Of a stretch of DNA of 64,000 nucleotides, positions 16,964 to 26,071 are shown piece by piece; the first letter of the stretch is position 1, and every line of letters starts with the position of its first letter. Source of the stretch: Streptomyces sp. CB02980 (lineage in GTDB: Bacteria; Actinomycetota; Actinomycetes; Streptomycetales; Streptomycetaceae). The translations under genes were made by a program, and so were the position numbers. The notes beneath the pieces were generated by a model. That model searched no databases. It was not told the origin of the DNA and saw only the letters and a list, made by a program, of their open reading frames with translations. The stretch is taken from positions 62,001-126,000 of the forward strand of contig NZ_JACSCH020000012.1 in assembly GCF_014451325.2 (NCBI RefSeq), in the 5' to 3' direction.

Positions 16964-17998
16964 TCACAGCACCCCAGCAGCCGTCAATCCTTCAAGGACC
17001 CGCCCGATCCTGACTCCCTGGTTGCGGTATTCCGGCGCATCGACGGATCCGTTGCGCACCCATCGATGGTGGAGGCCGACCAACCGCCAGCGCTCGTCGA
17101 ACACGGGCGAACCCGAGGAGCCCCCCTCGGTGTCCGTCCAGTACTGGACGACATCGTCATCCACATGCCGCACGACGTTGTGGTGCACCCCGAACTTCTT
17201 CGTTCCTCCGCTGGGGTGCTGAATGATGTAGACCCGGTCACCGTTGGCGACCGGTACGGACGCATCCAGCTCGATCACCGGGGTGTCGTCGGGCAGTGGA
17301 GTCTCGGACCTGATGACCGCCCAGTCGTACTCCTTCACGCCCTGGATCGTGTCGGGCCTGCCCATGACCACCGTGTGGGCCAGATCCCGTCCGGCGAAAT
17401 CCTTCTCGTATCCGAACCAGGCCTCCACCTTCGTGGCCGGCCCGCCCCCGTGATCGTCGTCGAACAGGACATGGTGGTTCGTGAGCAGCGTGTCGTCACC
17501 GATACGGAAGGCCGTTCCGTAGTAGCTGCCGCTGGGGAGGGTGACCAACAGCCTCGCCACGGAGGGTGCGAGTTCCACTCCGCGCCGCAGGAAGGCCACA
17601 TCGAGCAGGGAGTAATCGCTGAAGATCTGCCGCTCCCGGGCATCGGGATCGCTGAAGTTCTTCCACACTCCGGCAGGCGCGGCCGGCTCGGGCGCCTCCA
17701 CCACCGGCGTCGACTGCGTCAGCTCTCGCAAGCGAATCGCAACCGCCGTATCGGCGCCGGACTCGATTTGCGCGAGGAGCGCCCTGAGCTTGTCCTGATT
17801 CCTTGCCTTCTCGATCAGATCGTGCCAGACCAGAACCATCGGCCTTCCCCATCCGATGGTTCCCGGCGGTATCCCTGCTTGCGCTGCAAAACCGACAACG
17901 CTGTCTTCGCGAAAGTAGGTGTTGCTCAGATAGTCCCTCAACTCCCGTGCCGCCGGGCTCGTCCAGTTGAAGGGAAGGGTGTCAAGGAAGTGCGGCAT
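16964..17998 (-). CDS. EAD1-trypsin-like serine protease (candidate effector)
   Basis: A 344-residue protein, first gene of the operon. Residues 15-85 align with the EAD1 of its neighbour: FAAQAGIPPGTIGWG, the conserved W, then WHDLIEKARNQDKLRALL. After a Pro-rich linker (95-110), residues 130-340 are a chymotrypsin/V8-fold protease. The triad is visible as TNHHVLFD (H176), EYDWAVIR (D225) and GGSSGSPVF (S295), with HPSGG before the last strand. No signal peptide or membrane span is present, so it works in the cytoplasm, as expected of a conflict effector rather than a digestive enzyme. Activity is probably held in check until the EAD1 ATPase and STAND ATPase signal. It diverges from two Ser/Thr kinase genes across a 126-bp spacer. 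Confidence 0.82.
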   Translation of the reverse strand: MPHFLDTLPFNWTSPAARELRDYLSNTYFREDSVVGFAAQAGIPPGTIGWGRPMVLVWHDLIEKARNQDKLRALLAQIESGADTAVAIRLRELTQSTPVVEAPEPAAPAGVWKNFSDPDARERQIFSDYSLLDVAFLRRGVELAPSVARLLVTLPSGSYYGTAFRIGDDTLLTNHHVLFDDDHGGGPATKVEAWFGYEKDFAGRDLAHTVVMGRPDTIQGVKEYDWAVIRSETPLPDDTPVIELDASVPVANGDRVYIIQHPSGGTKKFGVHHNVVRHVDDDVVQYWTDTEGGSSGSPVFDERWRLVGLHHRWVRNGSVDAPEYRNQGVRIGRVLEGLTAAGVL

Positions 17999-18124
17999 CG
18001 CGACGCTCCGTCTCTGCAGCCCTCATGGCCATTTTAGACCGCGCAGAGCTCGTTCTGCGCATTGGTCCTCGGATGCGCCCACGGCGTCGGCGGAGGAGCA
18101 TGAGCAGGAGAAGGGGGTGCTGTC
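17999..18124. promoter_or_regulatory. Divergent promoter region between protease operon and kinase genes
   Basis: The 126-bp spacer must drive both the three-gene minus-strand operon and the two plus-strand kinase genes. It contains an AT-rich core, GGCCATTTTAGACC at 18027-18040. AGAAGGGGG at 18111-18119 is the ribosome site of the first kinase. No convincing -35/-10 pair or palindrome stands out. Confidence 0.4.
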
Positions 18125-18973
18125 ATGGCAGGCGAGAACCCGTATCCCGACATCCCCGGGTGGGTGGTGGAGGGGGAATTGGGGCGGGGCGGCATGGGTG
18201 TGGTGTACGCCGCGGTGGACTCCACGAGCGGCGAGCGGCGTGCACTCAAGACCATCAGCAGCACCGTGGCCGATCCCTCCCCGGAGGCGGTCGCGCTCTT
18301 CGAACGGGAGATCCGCATTTCCATGGGTCTGCTCCATCCGCACATCGTCCGGCTGGACACCTTCGGGCAGGCGGGCTCGCTCTGCTTTCTCGTCATGGAG
18401 CTGTGCGACGCGGGTTCCCTGATGGACCGCGTCGTGGCGGACGGCCCGATGCCCGCCACGGAAGCGGTGCCGCTGTTCCTGGACGTGCTCGCCGCCCTCT
18501 CCTACGCTCACACGTCGGGCGGGACGGTGCACCGCGACATCAAACCGCAGAACATCCTGCTGACGGGGAGCCCGGGCGGCGGGAAGGTGGCCAAGATCGC
18601 CGACTTCGGTCTCGCCAAGGCCTATCAGACTGCTGGAATCAGCGGACTCACGAAGACCGGTGCGGTCGCGGGCACCCCCGCGTTCATGCCGCGGGCGCAG
18701 GTCGTCAACTACAAGTACGCCAAACCGCCTGTCGACGTCTGGTCCACCGCCGCATCGCTCTACTACGTCCTGACGGGACACACACCCCGCGACTTCGTCC
18801 CCGGTCGCAACCCTTGGCTTACCGTCGCCAACGACCCCGCCGTTCCGGTCTCGGACCGTGGTGTCCCCCTCCCGAAGGACCTCACCGCGGCTCTGGACCG
18901 GGCGCTCAGCGACGAGCCGGACGAGATGTACCCCACGGCGGAGAGGCTCGCCGCGGCGCTGGTACGCCCCTGA
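18125..18973 (+). CDS. Soluble Ser/Thr protein kinase
   Basis: A 282-residue kinase domain with no transmembrane or sensor part. Landmarks are GELGRGGMGVVYAA (Gly-rich loop, 17-30), ALKTI (K42), HRDIKPQNILL (catalytic D138), KIADFGLAK (DFG at 160-162) and GTPAFMPRAQ in place of the usual GT-x-x-Y-M-A-P-E. The PRAQ variant followed by YKYAKPPVDVW is seen in a branch of bacterial kinases and probably does not abolish activity. The ribosome site AAGGGGG precedes the ATG. A second kinase gene begins 22 bp downstream on the same strand. Its substrate is likely a partner in the locus, such as the STAND ATPase, EAD1 ATPase or protease; this is inference. Confidence 0.88.
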   Translation: MAGENPYPDIPGWVVEGELGRGGMGVVYAAVDSTSGERRALKTISSTVADPSPEAVALFEREIRISMGLLHPHIVRLDTFGQAGSLCFLVMELCDAGSLMDRVVADGPMPATEAVPLFLDVLAALSYAHTSGGTVHRDIKPQNILLTGSPGGGKVAKIADFGLAKAYQTAGISGLTKTGAVAGTPAFMPRAQVVNYKYAKPPVDVWSTAASLYYVLTGHTPRDFVPGRNPWLTVANDPAVPVSDRGVPLPKDLTAALDRALSDEPDEMYPTAERLAAALVRP

Positions 18974-18995
18974 GCCCGGAAGCGCAGGCCCGCCC

Positions 18996-21900
18996 ATGAC
19001 CTCCGACTGGCAGCCCGGCACCACGGTGCTGAAGGAGTTCACCGTCCAACGGATCATCGGGGCAGGTGGCTTCGGCCAGGTGGCCCTCGTCCACAGCCTG
19101 AGGTCCGGGGAGCTGTACGCCGCCAAGCGCCTGCTCGACGCCGATCTCGTACACCAGGGGCACCTGATCGCCGAAGCGCAGCGGTGGATCGCACTTCCCG
19201 CCCATCCGTACATCACCGAGTGCAGGTTCACCCGGACCGTGGGAGACGAACTCGTCGTCTTCAGCGAGTTCGTCCCCGGTGGTTCCCTGGACGACCGGAT
19301 CCGGTCCGGAAAGCTGTACTCCGACGACGAGACGGTCACCCTGCGCCGGATCCTCACGGTCGCGACGCAGGTGGCCTACGGGCTCGACGCCGCTCACGCG
19401 ACCGGGCTGCTCCATCTCGACGTCAAACCGGCCAACGTACTGTTCGGCGCCGCGGACGCCGCGAAGATCACCGACTTCGGTCTCGCCGACGTACCGCACG
19501 AGAGCGTGAAGGTGAAGGCCCAGCTTGGGCATGCCATCGACTACATCGTGGACGATCCGCTCCTGGATACGGGACAGGCCCGGGCGATGAAGGGATCACT
19601 CGGCGCGTTGCTGTTGCCCGAGTACGAGCATCTGCCAGGGTTGACGGCGCCTCAGACACGAGGACACACCTCGGCCTACGCGTCTCCGGAGCAGACCGAC
19701 GGCCTGCCGGTCGGGCCGGCGGCGGACGTGTGGAGCTGGGCGCTGACCGTGGTCGAATTGCTGGTCGGCGACCGGACATGGCAGTCCGGGGCCGTCGCGA
19801 TGCTGGTACTGCAAGCAGCTCGACGGGAGCGACTCACCGACCGGTCCATCGCCGTACCGCCCCCGCTGGCCGAGCTGCTGGGGTCCTGCTTCCAGGAGGA
19901 TCCGCAGGAGCGGCCGGTCTCGCTGCGCATGCTGGCGGACGAGTTGCGGACCATCGCGGAGCGGGAGACGGGTGGCCCGTTGGCGGACGATGTCCCTCCG
20001 CGGCCCTCCGCGTGGTCCCCGGACCGGCAGGCGCACGGCCGCCGGTCGATGATCGGGGTCGAGAGGGAGGATCCGCGAGAGTTCCTCCGTTACGCGTACG
20101 CGACCGCGGGCCTCGACGAACGTGAGGCTGTGAGCTACTGGCCCACCCGTGCCGGAAGCCTCAAGTCTCAGCACCTGGAGGACGTGCGGGCTCTGAACGA
20201 GGCATGGCGGGTCCTCGCGGAGATTCCCGAAGGCGCCGATCCGGGCCTGTCGATCGTACGAGCGCGGTGCGCCGCCGCGCTGGGCGAGGTGCAGGCCGAT
20301 CTGGGTGATCTGACCGATGCGATCGAGCGATACCGCACCTCCGTACGCATCCTCGAGGCTCTCGCCCCGGAGGAATCCCGCGGGTTTCTCTCACCGTCGC
20401 TCAACTGCCTGGCGGTGCTGCTGCGGCGGGACGGGGACACCGAGGAATCCCTCCGGGTCTCCGACCGGGCCATCGAGGCCGCACGACAGGAGCGCGACCC
20501 GAAGGGGGCTGCCCACTCACTCAGCGCCGCGCTGCAGACCAAGGCCAACGCCTTGGCCTGCACGGGTGAGGCAGAAGCGCTGTACAGGGCGTCCGCCGCG
20601 GCCGCCCAATCGGCGGGTGACGACGAGGGGCAGGCCAAGGCCATCGCGAACCTGGCCGCTTGCCTGGAGCGGAACGGCTCGCCGGACCGCGCCGCCGAGT
20701 TGTGGGATGACGCCGACAGGAAGCTGGCTCGCTTCGACGGACCCGGGCATCGGGACATACAGGCGGTACGCGCCTGCCTCTGGCTCAACCGGGCAGCTCT
20801 GGCTTCCTCCGGCTCGGATGCCGAACTCGACTGTGCGAGAAGGGCTGTGGAGCTCTACGCACCCCTGGTCCGCGCGCACGGGATGCACACCTACGCGGGG
20901 CATCTGGGCAGAGCGCACCTCCTCGCAGGGCAAGGTCATGAACTCCGGGATCGCCTCCAGGAAGCCCTCTCGGCCTACCGTGAGGCCTCGGAGCATCTTG
21001 AGGCGGCCGTGCTCCGGAACGGAGAGCTGGAGTTCACGGCGTATCTCGCGTGGTCATACGATCACGAATCGGCCATGGTCGCGCAGCTTCACAACCCGGA
21101 GCAGGCGGTCGAACCGGCGCAGCGATCAGTCGACATGTGGCGCCACGTCGCCGCGCTGGACGGTCTGGGCACCAGCGGTCCGTCACTCGCCGAAGCGCTG
21201 TCCAAGCTCGCCGAAGCATTGCGGGATGCCGGCCGCCTCGACGAATCCGAGCAGTGGATCGCCGAAGGCCTGCGCGTCGTCGACGACCCGGAGTACTCCA
21301 GCGAGGGCCACGGAGACGTGACCAAGGCATGGGTGTACCGGAACCGAGCAGTGACACACCGCCGCCGTGGCGAATTCGACGAAGCCCTTCACTGGTGCCA
21401 GGCTGCTCTCGATGTCCTGGCAACGTCCGCAGGGCACGATGGAGTACTGACTCGCATCCTTGTCCGGCAGACCCTCACCGGCCTCTACGGGGACTGTGGG
21501 CTCCATCGTGCCGCCCTGGAGGAATGCGAGTCCACCATGGTGGAGATCGACTCGTACGTCCGACAGGGCATCCTCTCCGCCTTCGATCTGGCCGATGGAT
21601 TCCACCGACTGGCCAATGCCCGGATGCAGTTCGGCCTCCCGTCCGGCAGTGCCACCGCCGCACGCTCCTCGCTGGACGCCTACGCACAGCTCATCGCGAA
21701 CGGTCGGGTCGACCTCGTCTCCGAGGCCGCCAGGGCGCGGGTGACCCTGGCACTCGCCCTGATGCGGACGGGTGAACTCCACAGCGCGGCACGGGAGCTG
21801 GAGGAGGGCGTCCACGCCTTCCGGAACCTGCCTGCTACGGACGTGGCGTTGGCCAACGGTGCGCGGATTCACCTCGGTCCGTCCGGCGAGCCCGCCGAGG

Positions 21901-22508
21901 AGCTCTCCTCCGGTGACACTCCCTCTCCTCCCGGGGCACAGCTGCGTGAAAGCATCGTCTGCTCCTTCACCCGCCTTCTTGTGGAGGTGCGCGACACGCT
22001 CGATTCCGGACCGGGTGACATGCCGGAACGCCTGGCCCGATTCCGGACGCTCCACTCCCGCGCCGCGCATCTGGGCGGCAACGGCGCGACGGAGAAGGCC
22101 AGTCAGCTGCTGGAGAAGGCCACCGGACAGCTGACGTGGCTGGCCAGGGCCTTCCCGGGCGATGAGGTGGAAGCGCTCCGTGCCGAGACCGGACAGCTCC
22201 TGGGTTGGTACGCCATGCGATGCGGGCGGGGCGGGGCGGCAGAGCACGGATTCAGGATCGCCGTGGACAGCTACCGCACTCTGACCTCGGAGCGGGGGCG
22301 CCCGGAACACGCCGAGCGGTGGTGCAAGGCGTACATCGGCTGGGCCGCCGCACGCGTCTTCGAGGGCGACGACGTCGGCGCGGAGGATGTGGTGCGCGAG
22401 ATGCGGCGGGACCTGCGGCACCTTCGGCCGGAGCAGGCCAGGGCATTCGAGCAGAGGGCGCACGACGCCCTCAGGGAGTTCAGGGAGTTCAGGGAGAGTC
22501 TCGGCTGA
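18996..22508 (+). CDS. Ser/Thr kinase fused to a long TPR-like repeat region
   Basis: A 1170-residue protein starting at ATG 18996, 22 bp after the first kinase. Residues 14-320 are a kinase: GAGGFGQVALV (22-32), YAAKRL (K44), LLHLDVKPANVLF (HLD 140-142 instead of HRD), KITDFGLAD (DFG 160-162) and SAYASPEQ (226-233). The segment between DFG and SPE is about 65 residues, roughly twice the usual activation loop. From about residue 360 the sequence is a long array of 35-45-residue helical pairs of TPR type (for example the ALGEVQADLGDLTDAIERYR unit) with no membrane span. The repeat region is a likely ligand sensor. This layout resembles kinases of bacterial conflict systems; a link with the divergent protease operon is inferred from neighbourhood. 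Confidence 0.83.
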   Translation: MTSDWQPGTTVLKEFTVQRIIGAGGFGQVALVHSLRSGELYAAKRLLDADLVHQGHLIAEAQRWIALPAHPYITECRFTRTVGDELVVFSEFVPGGSLDDRIRSGKLYSDDETVTLRRILTVATQVAYGLDAAHATGLLHLDVKPANVLFGAADAAKITDFGLADVPHESVKVKAQLGHAIDYIVDDPLLDTGQARAMKGSLGALLLPEYEHLPGLTAPQTRGHTSAYASPEQTDGLPVGPAADVWSWALTVVELLVGDRTWQSGAVAMLVLQAARRERLTDRSIAVPPPLAELLGSCFQEDPQERPVSLRMLADELRTIAERETGGPLADDVPPRPSAWSPDRQAHGRRSMIGVEREDPREFLRYAYATAGLDEREAVSYWPTRAGSLKSQHLEDVRALNEAWRVLAEIPEGADPGLSIVRARCAAALGEVQADLGDLTDAIERYRTSVRILEALAPEESRGFLSPSLNCLAVLLRRDGDTEESLRVSDRAIEAARQERDPKGAAHSLSAALQTKANALACTGEAEALYRASAAAAQSAGDDEGQAKAIANLAACLERNGSPDRAAELWDDADRKLARFDGPGHRDIQAVRACLWLNRAALASSGSDAELDCARRAVELYAPLVRAHGMHTYAGHLGRAHLLAGQGHELRDRLQEALSAYREASEHLEAAVLRNGELEFTAYLAWSYDHESAMVAQLHNPEQAVEPAQRSVDMWRHVAALDGLGTSGPSLAEALSKLAEALRDAGRLDESEQWIAEGLRVVDDPEYSSEGHGDVTKAWVYRNRAVTHRRRGEFDEALHWCQAALDVLATSAGHDGVLTRILVRQTLTGLYGDCGLHRAALEECESTMVEIDSYVRQGILSAFDLADGFHRLANARMQFGLPSGSATAARSSLDAYAQLIANGRVDLVSEAARARVTLALALMRTGELHSAARELEEGVHAFRNLPATDVALANGARIHLGPSGEPAEELSSGDTPSPPGAQLRESIVCSFTRLLVEVRDTLDSGPGDMPERLARFRTLHSRAAHLGGNGATEKASQLLEKATGQLTWLARAFPGDEVEALRAETGQLLGWYAMRCGRGGAAEHGFRIAVDSYRTLTSERGRPEHAERWCKAYIGWAAARVFEGDDVGAEDVVREMRRDLRHLRPEQARAFEQRAHDALREFREFRESLG

Positions 22509-22788
22509 CTCGCCCGGGGGATCCTTCGTGCCTGGTGAACGGGCACGAGGCAGACAGAGGCGCTGGAGTGCACAAGTGCGCATCGGGGGCGGTCGGCAGG
22601 GTTCGGCGGACGCCGGTGCACGCCCGGTGCACATCGCGTGATGCGCGTGCCTACACGCGCCTCCTGGGAGCCCCGCGCGCCCTACCGGTGCCCACGGGGC
22701 GACGGAAAGGATGAGCGCACCGCGCATGAACCAGGTGATCCGCACCCCTGTCCTCGGCCAGGTGGACATGCGGCGGAAGGAGCTTACG

Positions 22789-23544
22789 GTGTTGCTGCTC
22801 ATCTCCCCGGACGGTGTCGAGGAAGCTCTCGACTGTGCGAAGGCCGCGGAACACCTCGACATCGTCGATGTCAAGAAGCCCGACGAGGGCTCATTGGGCG
22901 CCAACTTCCCCTGGGTCATCAGGGAGATCCGCGACGCGGTGCCGGCGGACAAGCCGGTGTCCGCCACCGTGGGGGACGTGCCGTACAAACCCGGCACGGT
23001 GGCGCAGGCCGCGCTCGGCGCGGTCGTCTCCGGCGCCACCTACATCAAGGTCGGCCTGTACGGATGTACGACTCCCGAGCAGGGCATCGAGGTCATGCGG
23101 GCGGTCGTCCGTGCGGTGAAGGACCACCGCCCGGAAGCGCTCGTCGTCGCCTCGGGCTACGCCGACGCCCACCGCATCGGCTGCGTCAACCCGCTCTCCC
23201 TGCCCGACATCGCCGCCCGCGCCGGCGCCGACGCGGCCATGCTGGACACCGCGATCAAGGACGGCACGCGGCTCTTCGACCACGTCCCGCCCGACGCCTG
23301 CGCCGAGTTCGTCCGGCGCGCCCACGCGTCCGGTCTGCTCGCCGCCCTCGCGGGCAGCGTCAAGCAGACAGACCTCGGTCCGCTGACCCGCATCGGCACG
23401 GACATCGTGGGCGTGCGGGGAGCGGTCTGCGCGGGCGGTGACCGCAATGCCGGGAGGATCCGGCCCCATCTGGTCGCCGCCTTCCGGGCGGAGATGGACC
23501 GGCAGGCCCGAGAGCACGCCGTCGGCACCTCGGCCGTGAACTGA
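22789..23544 (+). CDS. mfnB: (5-Formylfuran-3-yl)methyl phosphate synthase (MfnB family)
   Basis: A 251-residue TIM-barrel protein of the MfnB (formerly DUF556) family. The archaeal enzyme condenses two glyceraldehyde-3-phosphates to 4-(hydroxymethyl)-2-furancarboxaldehyde phosphate for methanofuran. Catalytic-type motifs are DIVDVKKPDEGSLGA (D27, K29/K30) and MLDTAIKDG (D153, K157), matching the Schiff-base Lys regions of the archaeal protein; SATVGDVPYKPG and TYIKVGLYG are also typical. GTG at 22789 is chosen because AAGGAG lies six bases upstream and the usual family start LLLISP follows; ATG 22711 and 22726 lack proper ribosome sites. It heads a four-gene operon with two dehydrogenases and a methyltransferase, so the furan is probably a biosynthetic precursor, not a methanofuran part. 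Confidence 0.85.
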   Translation: MLLLISPDGVEEALDCAKAAEHLDIVDVKKPDEGSLGANFPWVIREIRDAVPADKPVSATVGDVPYKPGTVAQAALGAVVSGATYIKVGLYGCTTPEQGIEVMRAVVRAVKDHRPEALVVASGYADAHRIGCVNPLSLPDIAARAGADAAMLDTAIKDGTRLFDHVPPDACAEFVRRAHASGLLAALAGSVKQTDLGPLTRIGTDIVGVRGAVCAGGDRNAGRIRPHLVAAFRAEMDRQAREHAVGTSAVN

Positions 23545-23552
23545 CCACCGGG

Positions 23553-24962
23553 ATGCCGACACCAGAAGCCGGTCCCGTCCCTGGGCGTCGTGCCGTACGC
23601 CTCGCCGTCGTCGACCCGGCCACGGGGAAGGCCTTCGACGAGGCCCCCGACCAGCGGCCGGACGAGCTGGACGACGTGGTCGCCCGGGCCCAGCGGGCCT
23701 GGCACGGCTGGCGCACCGACCCCGCCGCCCGTACCACCGCCCTGCGCGCCGCTGCCGACGCCGTGGAAACGGCCGGCGACGACCTCGCCCGGCTGCTCAC
23801 ACGGGAACAGGGCAAGCCCCTGGCCGAGTCGTACGCCGAAATCGCCCGTACGGCTGCCCGGCTGCGCTACTTCGCCGACCTGGCCCCCAGGTCCCGCCGG
23901 ATCGACGACGGTCGGCCCGTGCACAGCGAGGTCCGCTGGCGGCCCGTCGGGCCCGTCGCCGCGATCGTTCCGTGGAACTTCCCGCTCCAGCTCGCGGCGG
24001 CGAAGTTCGCGCCCGCGCTCGCGGCCGGCAACACCGTGGTCCTCAAACCGTCCCCTCACACCCCGCTCGCCACCCGGCTGCTCGGCTCGGTCCTCGCCAC
24101 CGTCCTGCCGGAGGACGTCCTGACCGTCGTCACCGGCCGCGAACCGCTCGGTGCCCGTCTCGCCGCCCACCCCGGCATCCGCCACGTCACGTTCACCGGC
24201 TCGGTGCCCACCGGCCGGGCCGTCGCCGAGGCCGCGTCGGCCTCGCTCGCCCGGGTCACCCTGGAGCTGGGCGGCAACGACGCCGCCGTCCTCCTGGACG
24301 ACGTCGACGTGGACCGGATCGCGGACCGGCTGTTCTGGGCCGCGTTCCGCAACTGCGGGCAGGTCTGCATGGCGGTCAAACGCGTCTACGCCCCCGCCCG
24401 GCTCCACACCGAGGTCGTCGAAGCCCTCGCCCAGCGCGCGAAGGCCGTCGCGGTCGGATCCGGACTCGACCCGGAGACCCGGATCGGTCCGGTCAACAAC
24501 GCTCCCCAGCTGGCCCGGGTCGAGCAGGTCACGCGGCAGGCCCTGGCGGACGGCGCCCGGGCCGCGGCCGGCGGCCACCGAATCGACGGAGCGGGCTACT
24601 TCTTCGCTCCCACGATCCTCACCGACGTCCCGCCCGACAGCCCGGTGGTGACCGAGGAACAGTTCGGACCGGTCCTGCCCGTACTGCCGTACCGGGATCT
24701 CGACGAGGCCGTCCACGCGGCCAACGGCACCGGCTTCGGACTGGGCGGCTCCGTATGGGGCACCGACCTCGACCGGGCCGAGGCGGTGGCCGACCGGCTC
24801 GAATGCGGCACGGCCTGGATCAACCACCACGCCGAACTCTCCCTCGCCCAGCCCTTCGCGGGGGTCAAGGACAGCGGCGTCGGTGTCGCGGGCGGACCGT
24901 GGGGCCTCTACGGCAACCTCCGGCCGTTCGTCGTCCACCGCCCGCGGGAGGAGGAGGCGTGA
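23553..24962 (+). CDS. NAD(P)-dependent aldehyde dehydrogenase
   Basis: A 469-residue ALDH superfamily enzyme. IVPWNFPLQLAAAKFAPALA, VVLKPSPHTP (K165), FTGSVPTGRAVAE, TLELGGNDAAVLLDD (general base E238) and FRNCGQVCMAVKR (nucleophile C272) are all intact, and the C-terminal GVKDSGVGVAGGPWGL is typical. It oxidises an aldehyde to a carboxylate using NAD(P). It begins eight bases after the MfnB-like gene, and its end overlaps the next start by four bases. In this context a furan aldehyde derived from the MfnB product is a reasonable substrate (inference). Confidence 0.88.
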   Translation: MPTPEAGPVPGRRAVRLAVVDPATGKAFDEAPDQRPDELDDVVARAQRAWHGWRTDPAARTTALRAAADAVETAGDDLARLLTREQGKPLAESYAEIARTAARLRYFADLAPRSRRIDDGRPVHSEVRWRPVGPVAAIVPWNFPLQLAAAKFAPALAAGNTVVLKPSPHTPLATRLLGSVLATVLPEDVLTVVTGREPLGARLAAHPGIRHVTFTGSVPTGRAVAEAASASLARVTLELGGNDAAVLLDDVDVDRIADRLFWAAFRNCGQVCMAVKRVYAPARLHTEVVEALAQRAKAVAVGSGLDPETRIGPVNNAPQLARVEQVTRQALADGARAAAGGHRIDGAGYFFAPTILTDVPPDSPVVTEEQFGPVLPVLPYRDLDEAVHAANGTGFGLGGSVWGTDLDRAEAVADRLECGTAWINHHAELSLAQPFAGVKDSGVGVAGGPWGLYGNLRPFVVHRPREEEA

Positions 24963-26071
24963 CGAGGAGGTTCCGGGCGGCCGTACTGCGCTCGTACGAG
25001 GACCCGTTCACGGTGGAGGAAGTGGCCCTGAGCACGGCGCCAGGCCCCGGCGAGATCCTGGTCGAGATCGCGGGAGCCGGGATGTGCCGTACCGACCTCG
25101 CGGTACGGCGATCGGCCGGCCGCAGCCCGCTGCCTGCGGTCCTCGGCCACGAGGGCGCCGGGGTCGTGGTGGCGACGGGCGGCGGCCCCGGCATCGCGCT
25201 CGGCGTCGGCGACCACGTCGTGCTGAGCTTCGACTCCTGTGGACACTGCCGGAACTGCCGCGCCGCCGCCCCCGCCTACTGTGACTCCTTCGCCTCCCTC
25301 AACCTCTTCGGCGGGCGCGGGGAGGAACCACCGCGCCTCACCGACGCGGCCGGGAAGGCGCTGGCTCCCCGGTGGTTCGGCCAGTCCTCCTTCGCCGCGT
25401 ACGCGCTCGTCCCGGCCCGCAACGCCGTCCGGGTCGACCCCGCCCTGCCGCTCGAACTGCTCGGGCCGCTCGGCTGCGGCTTCCTCACCGGTGCCGGAGC
25501 CGTACTGAACACCTTCGCCGCAGGACCCGGCGACACCCTCGCGGTCCTCGGCGCGGGAGCGGTGGGCCTGGCCGCCGTGATGGCGGCCACTGCTGCCGGC
25601 GTGCGGACCGTGGCCGTCGACCGGCATCCCGAGCGGCTGGACCTGGCCGAACGGTTCGGCGCGACCCCGCTGGCCGCCGGATCGTACGGACTGCCCGAGC
25701 GGATCCGCCGATTGACCGACGGCGGAGCCCAGTACGCCCTGGACACCACGGCCTCGGCCCCGCTCATCAACGACGCGCTCCAAGCGCTGCGCCCCACCGG
25801 CACCCTCGGCCTCGTGGCACGCCTCCACACCCCGCTGCCGCTCGAACCCGGCACGCTCGACCGAGGCCGCGGCATCCGCCACATCTGCGAAGGCGACGCG
25901 GTACCCGGACTGCTGATACCCCGGCTGACCGGCCTGTGGCAGGCCGGCCGCTTCCCCTTCGACCAGCTGATCCGCACCTACCCGCTGGCCGACATCAACG
26001 AGGCCGAACGCGACTGCGACGCCGGCCGCGTGGTCAAACCCGTCCTGCTGCCGGAAAGAAGAGACCGATGA
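24959..26071 (+). CDS. Zinc-dependent alcohol dehydrogenase (MDR family, aryl-alcohol type)
   Basis: A 370-residue medium-chain dehydrogenase. Catalytic zinc ligands are GMCRTDL (C43), LGHEGAG (H64) and the GCGFLTG region (C173). The structural zinc site is CGHCRNC...YC (C94, C97, C100, C108). The nucleotide site GAGAVGLAAVM is at 198-208, with D/R-type residues after it (AVDRHPER) favouring NAD. The arrangement is closest to benzyl or aryl-alcohol dehydrogenases, which suits a hydroxymethyl furan substrate. GTG at 24959 overlaps the ALDH stop (GTGA) and follows GAGGAGGAGG, so the two are translationally coupled. Confidence 0.87.
   Translation: MTRRFRAAVLRSYEDPFTVEEVALSTAPGPGEILVEIAGAGMCRTDLAVRRSAGRSPLPAVLGHEGAGVVVATGGGPGIALGVGDHVVLSFDSCGHCRNCRAAAPAYCDSFASLNLFGGRGEEPPRLTDAAGKALAPRWFGQSSFAAYALVPARNAVRVDPALPLELLGPLGCGFLTGAGAVLNTFAAGPGDTLAVLGAGAVGLAAVMAATAAGVRTVAVDRHPERLDLAERFGATPLAAGSYGLPERIRRLTDGGAQYALDTTASAPLINDALQALRPTGTLGLVARLHTPLPLEPGTLDRGRGIRHICEGDAVPGLLIPRLTGLWQAGRFPFDQLIRTYPLADINEAERDCDAGRVVKPVLLPERRDR

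Noticed and set aside
21183..23039. 618-codon minus-strand ORF across the kinase end and the MfnB gene
   Set aside because: It spans two real plus-strand genes and their spacer, and its product has no recognisable domain.
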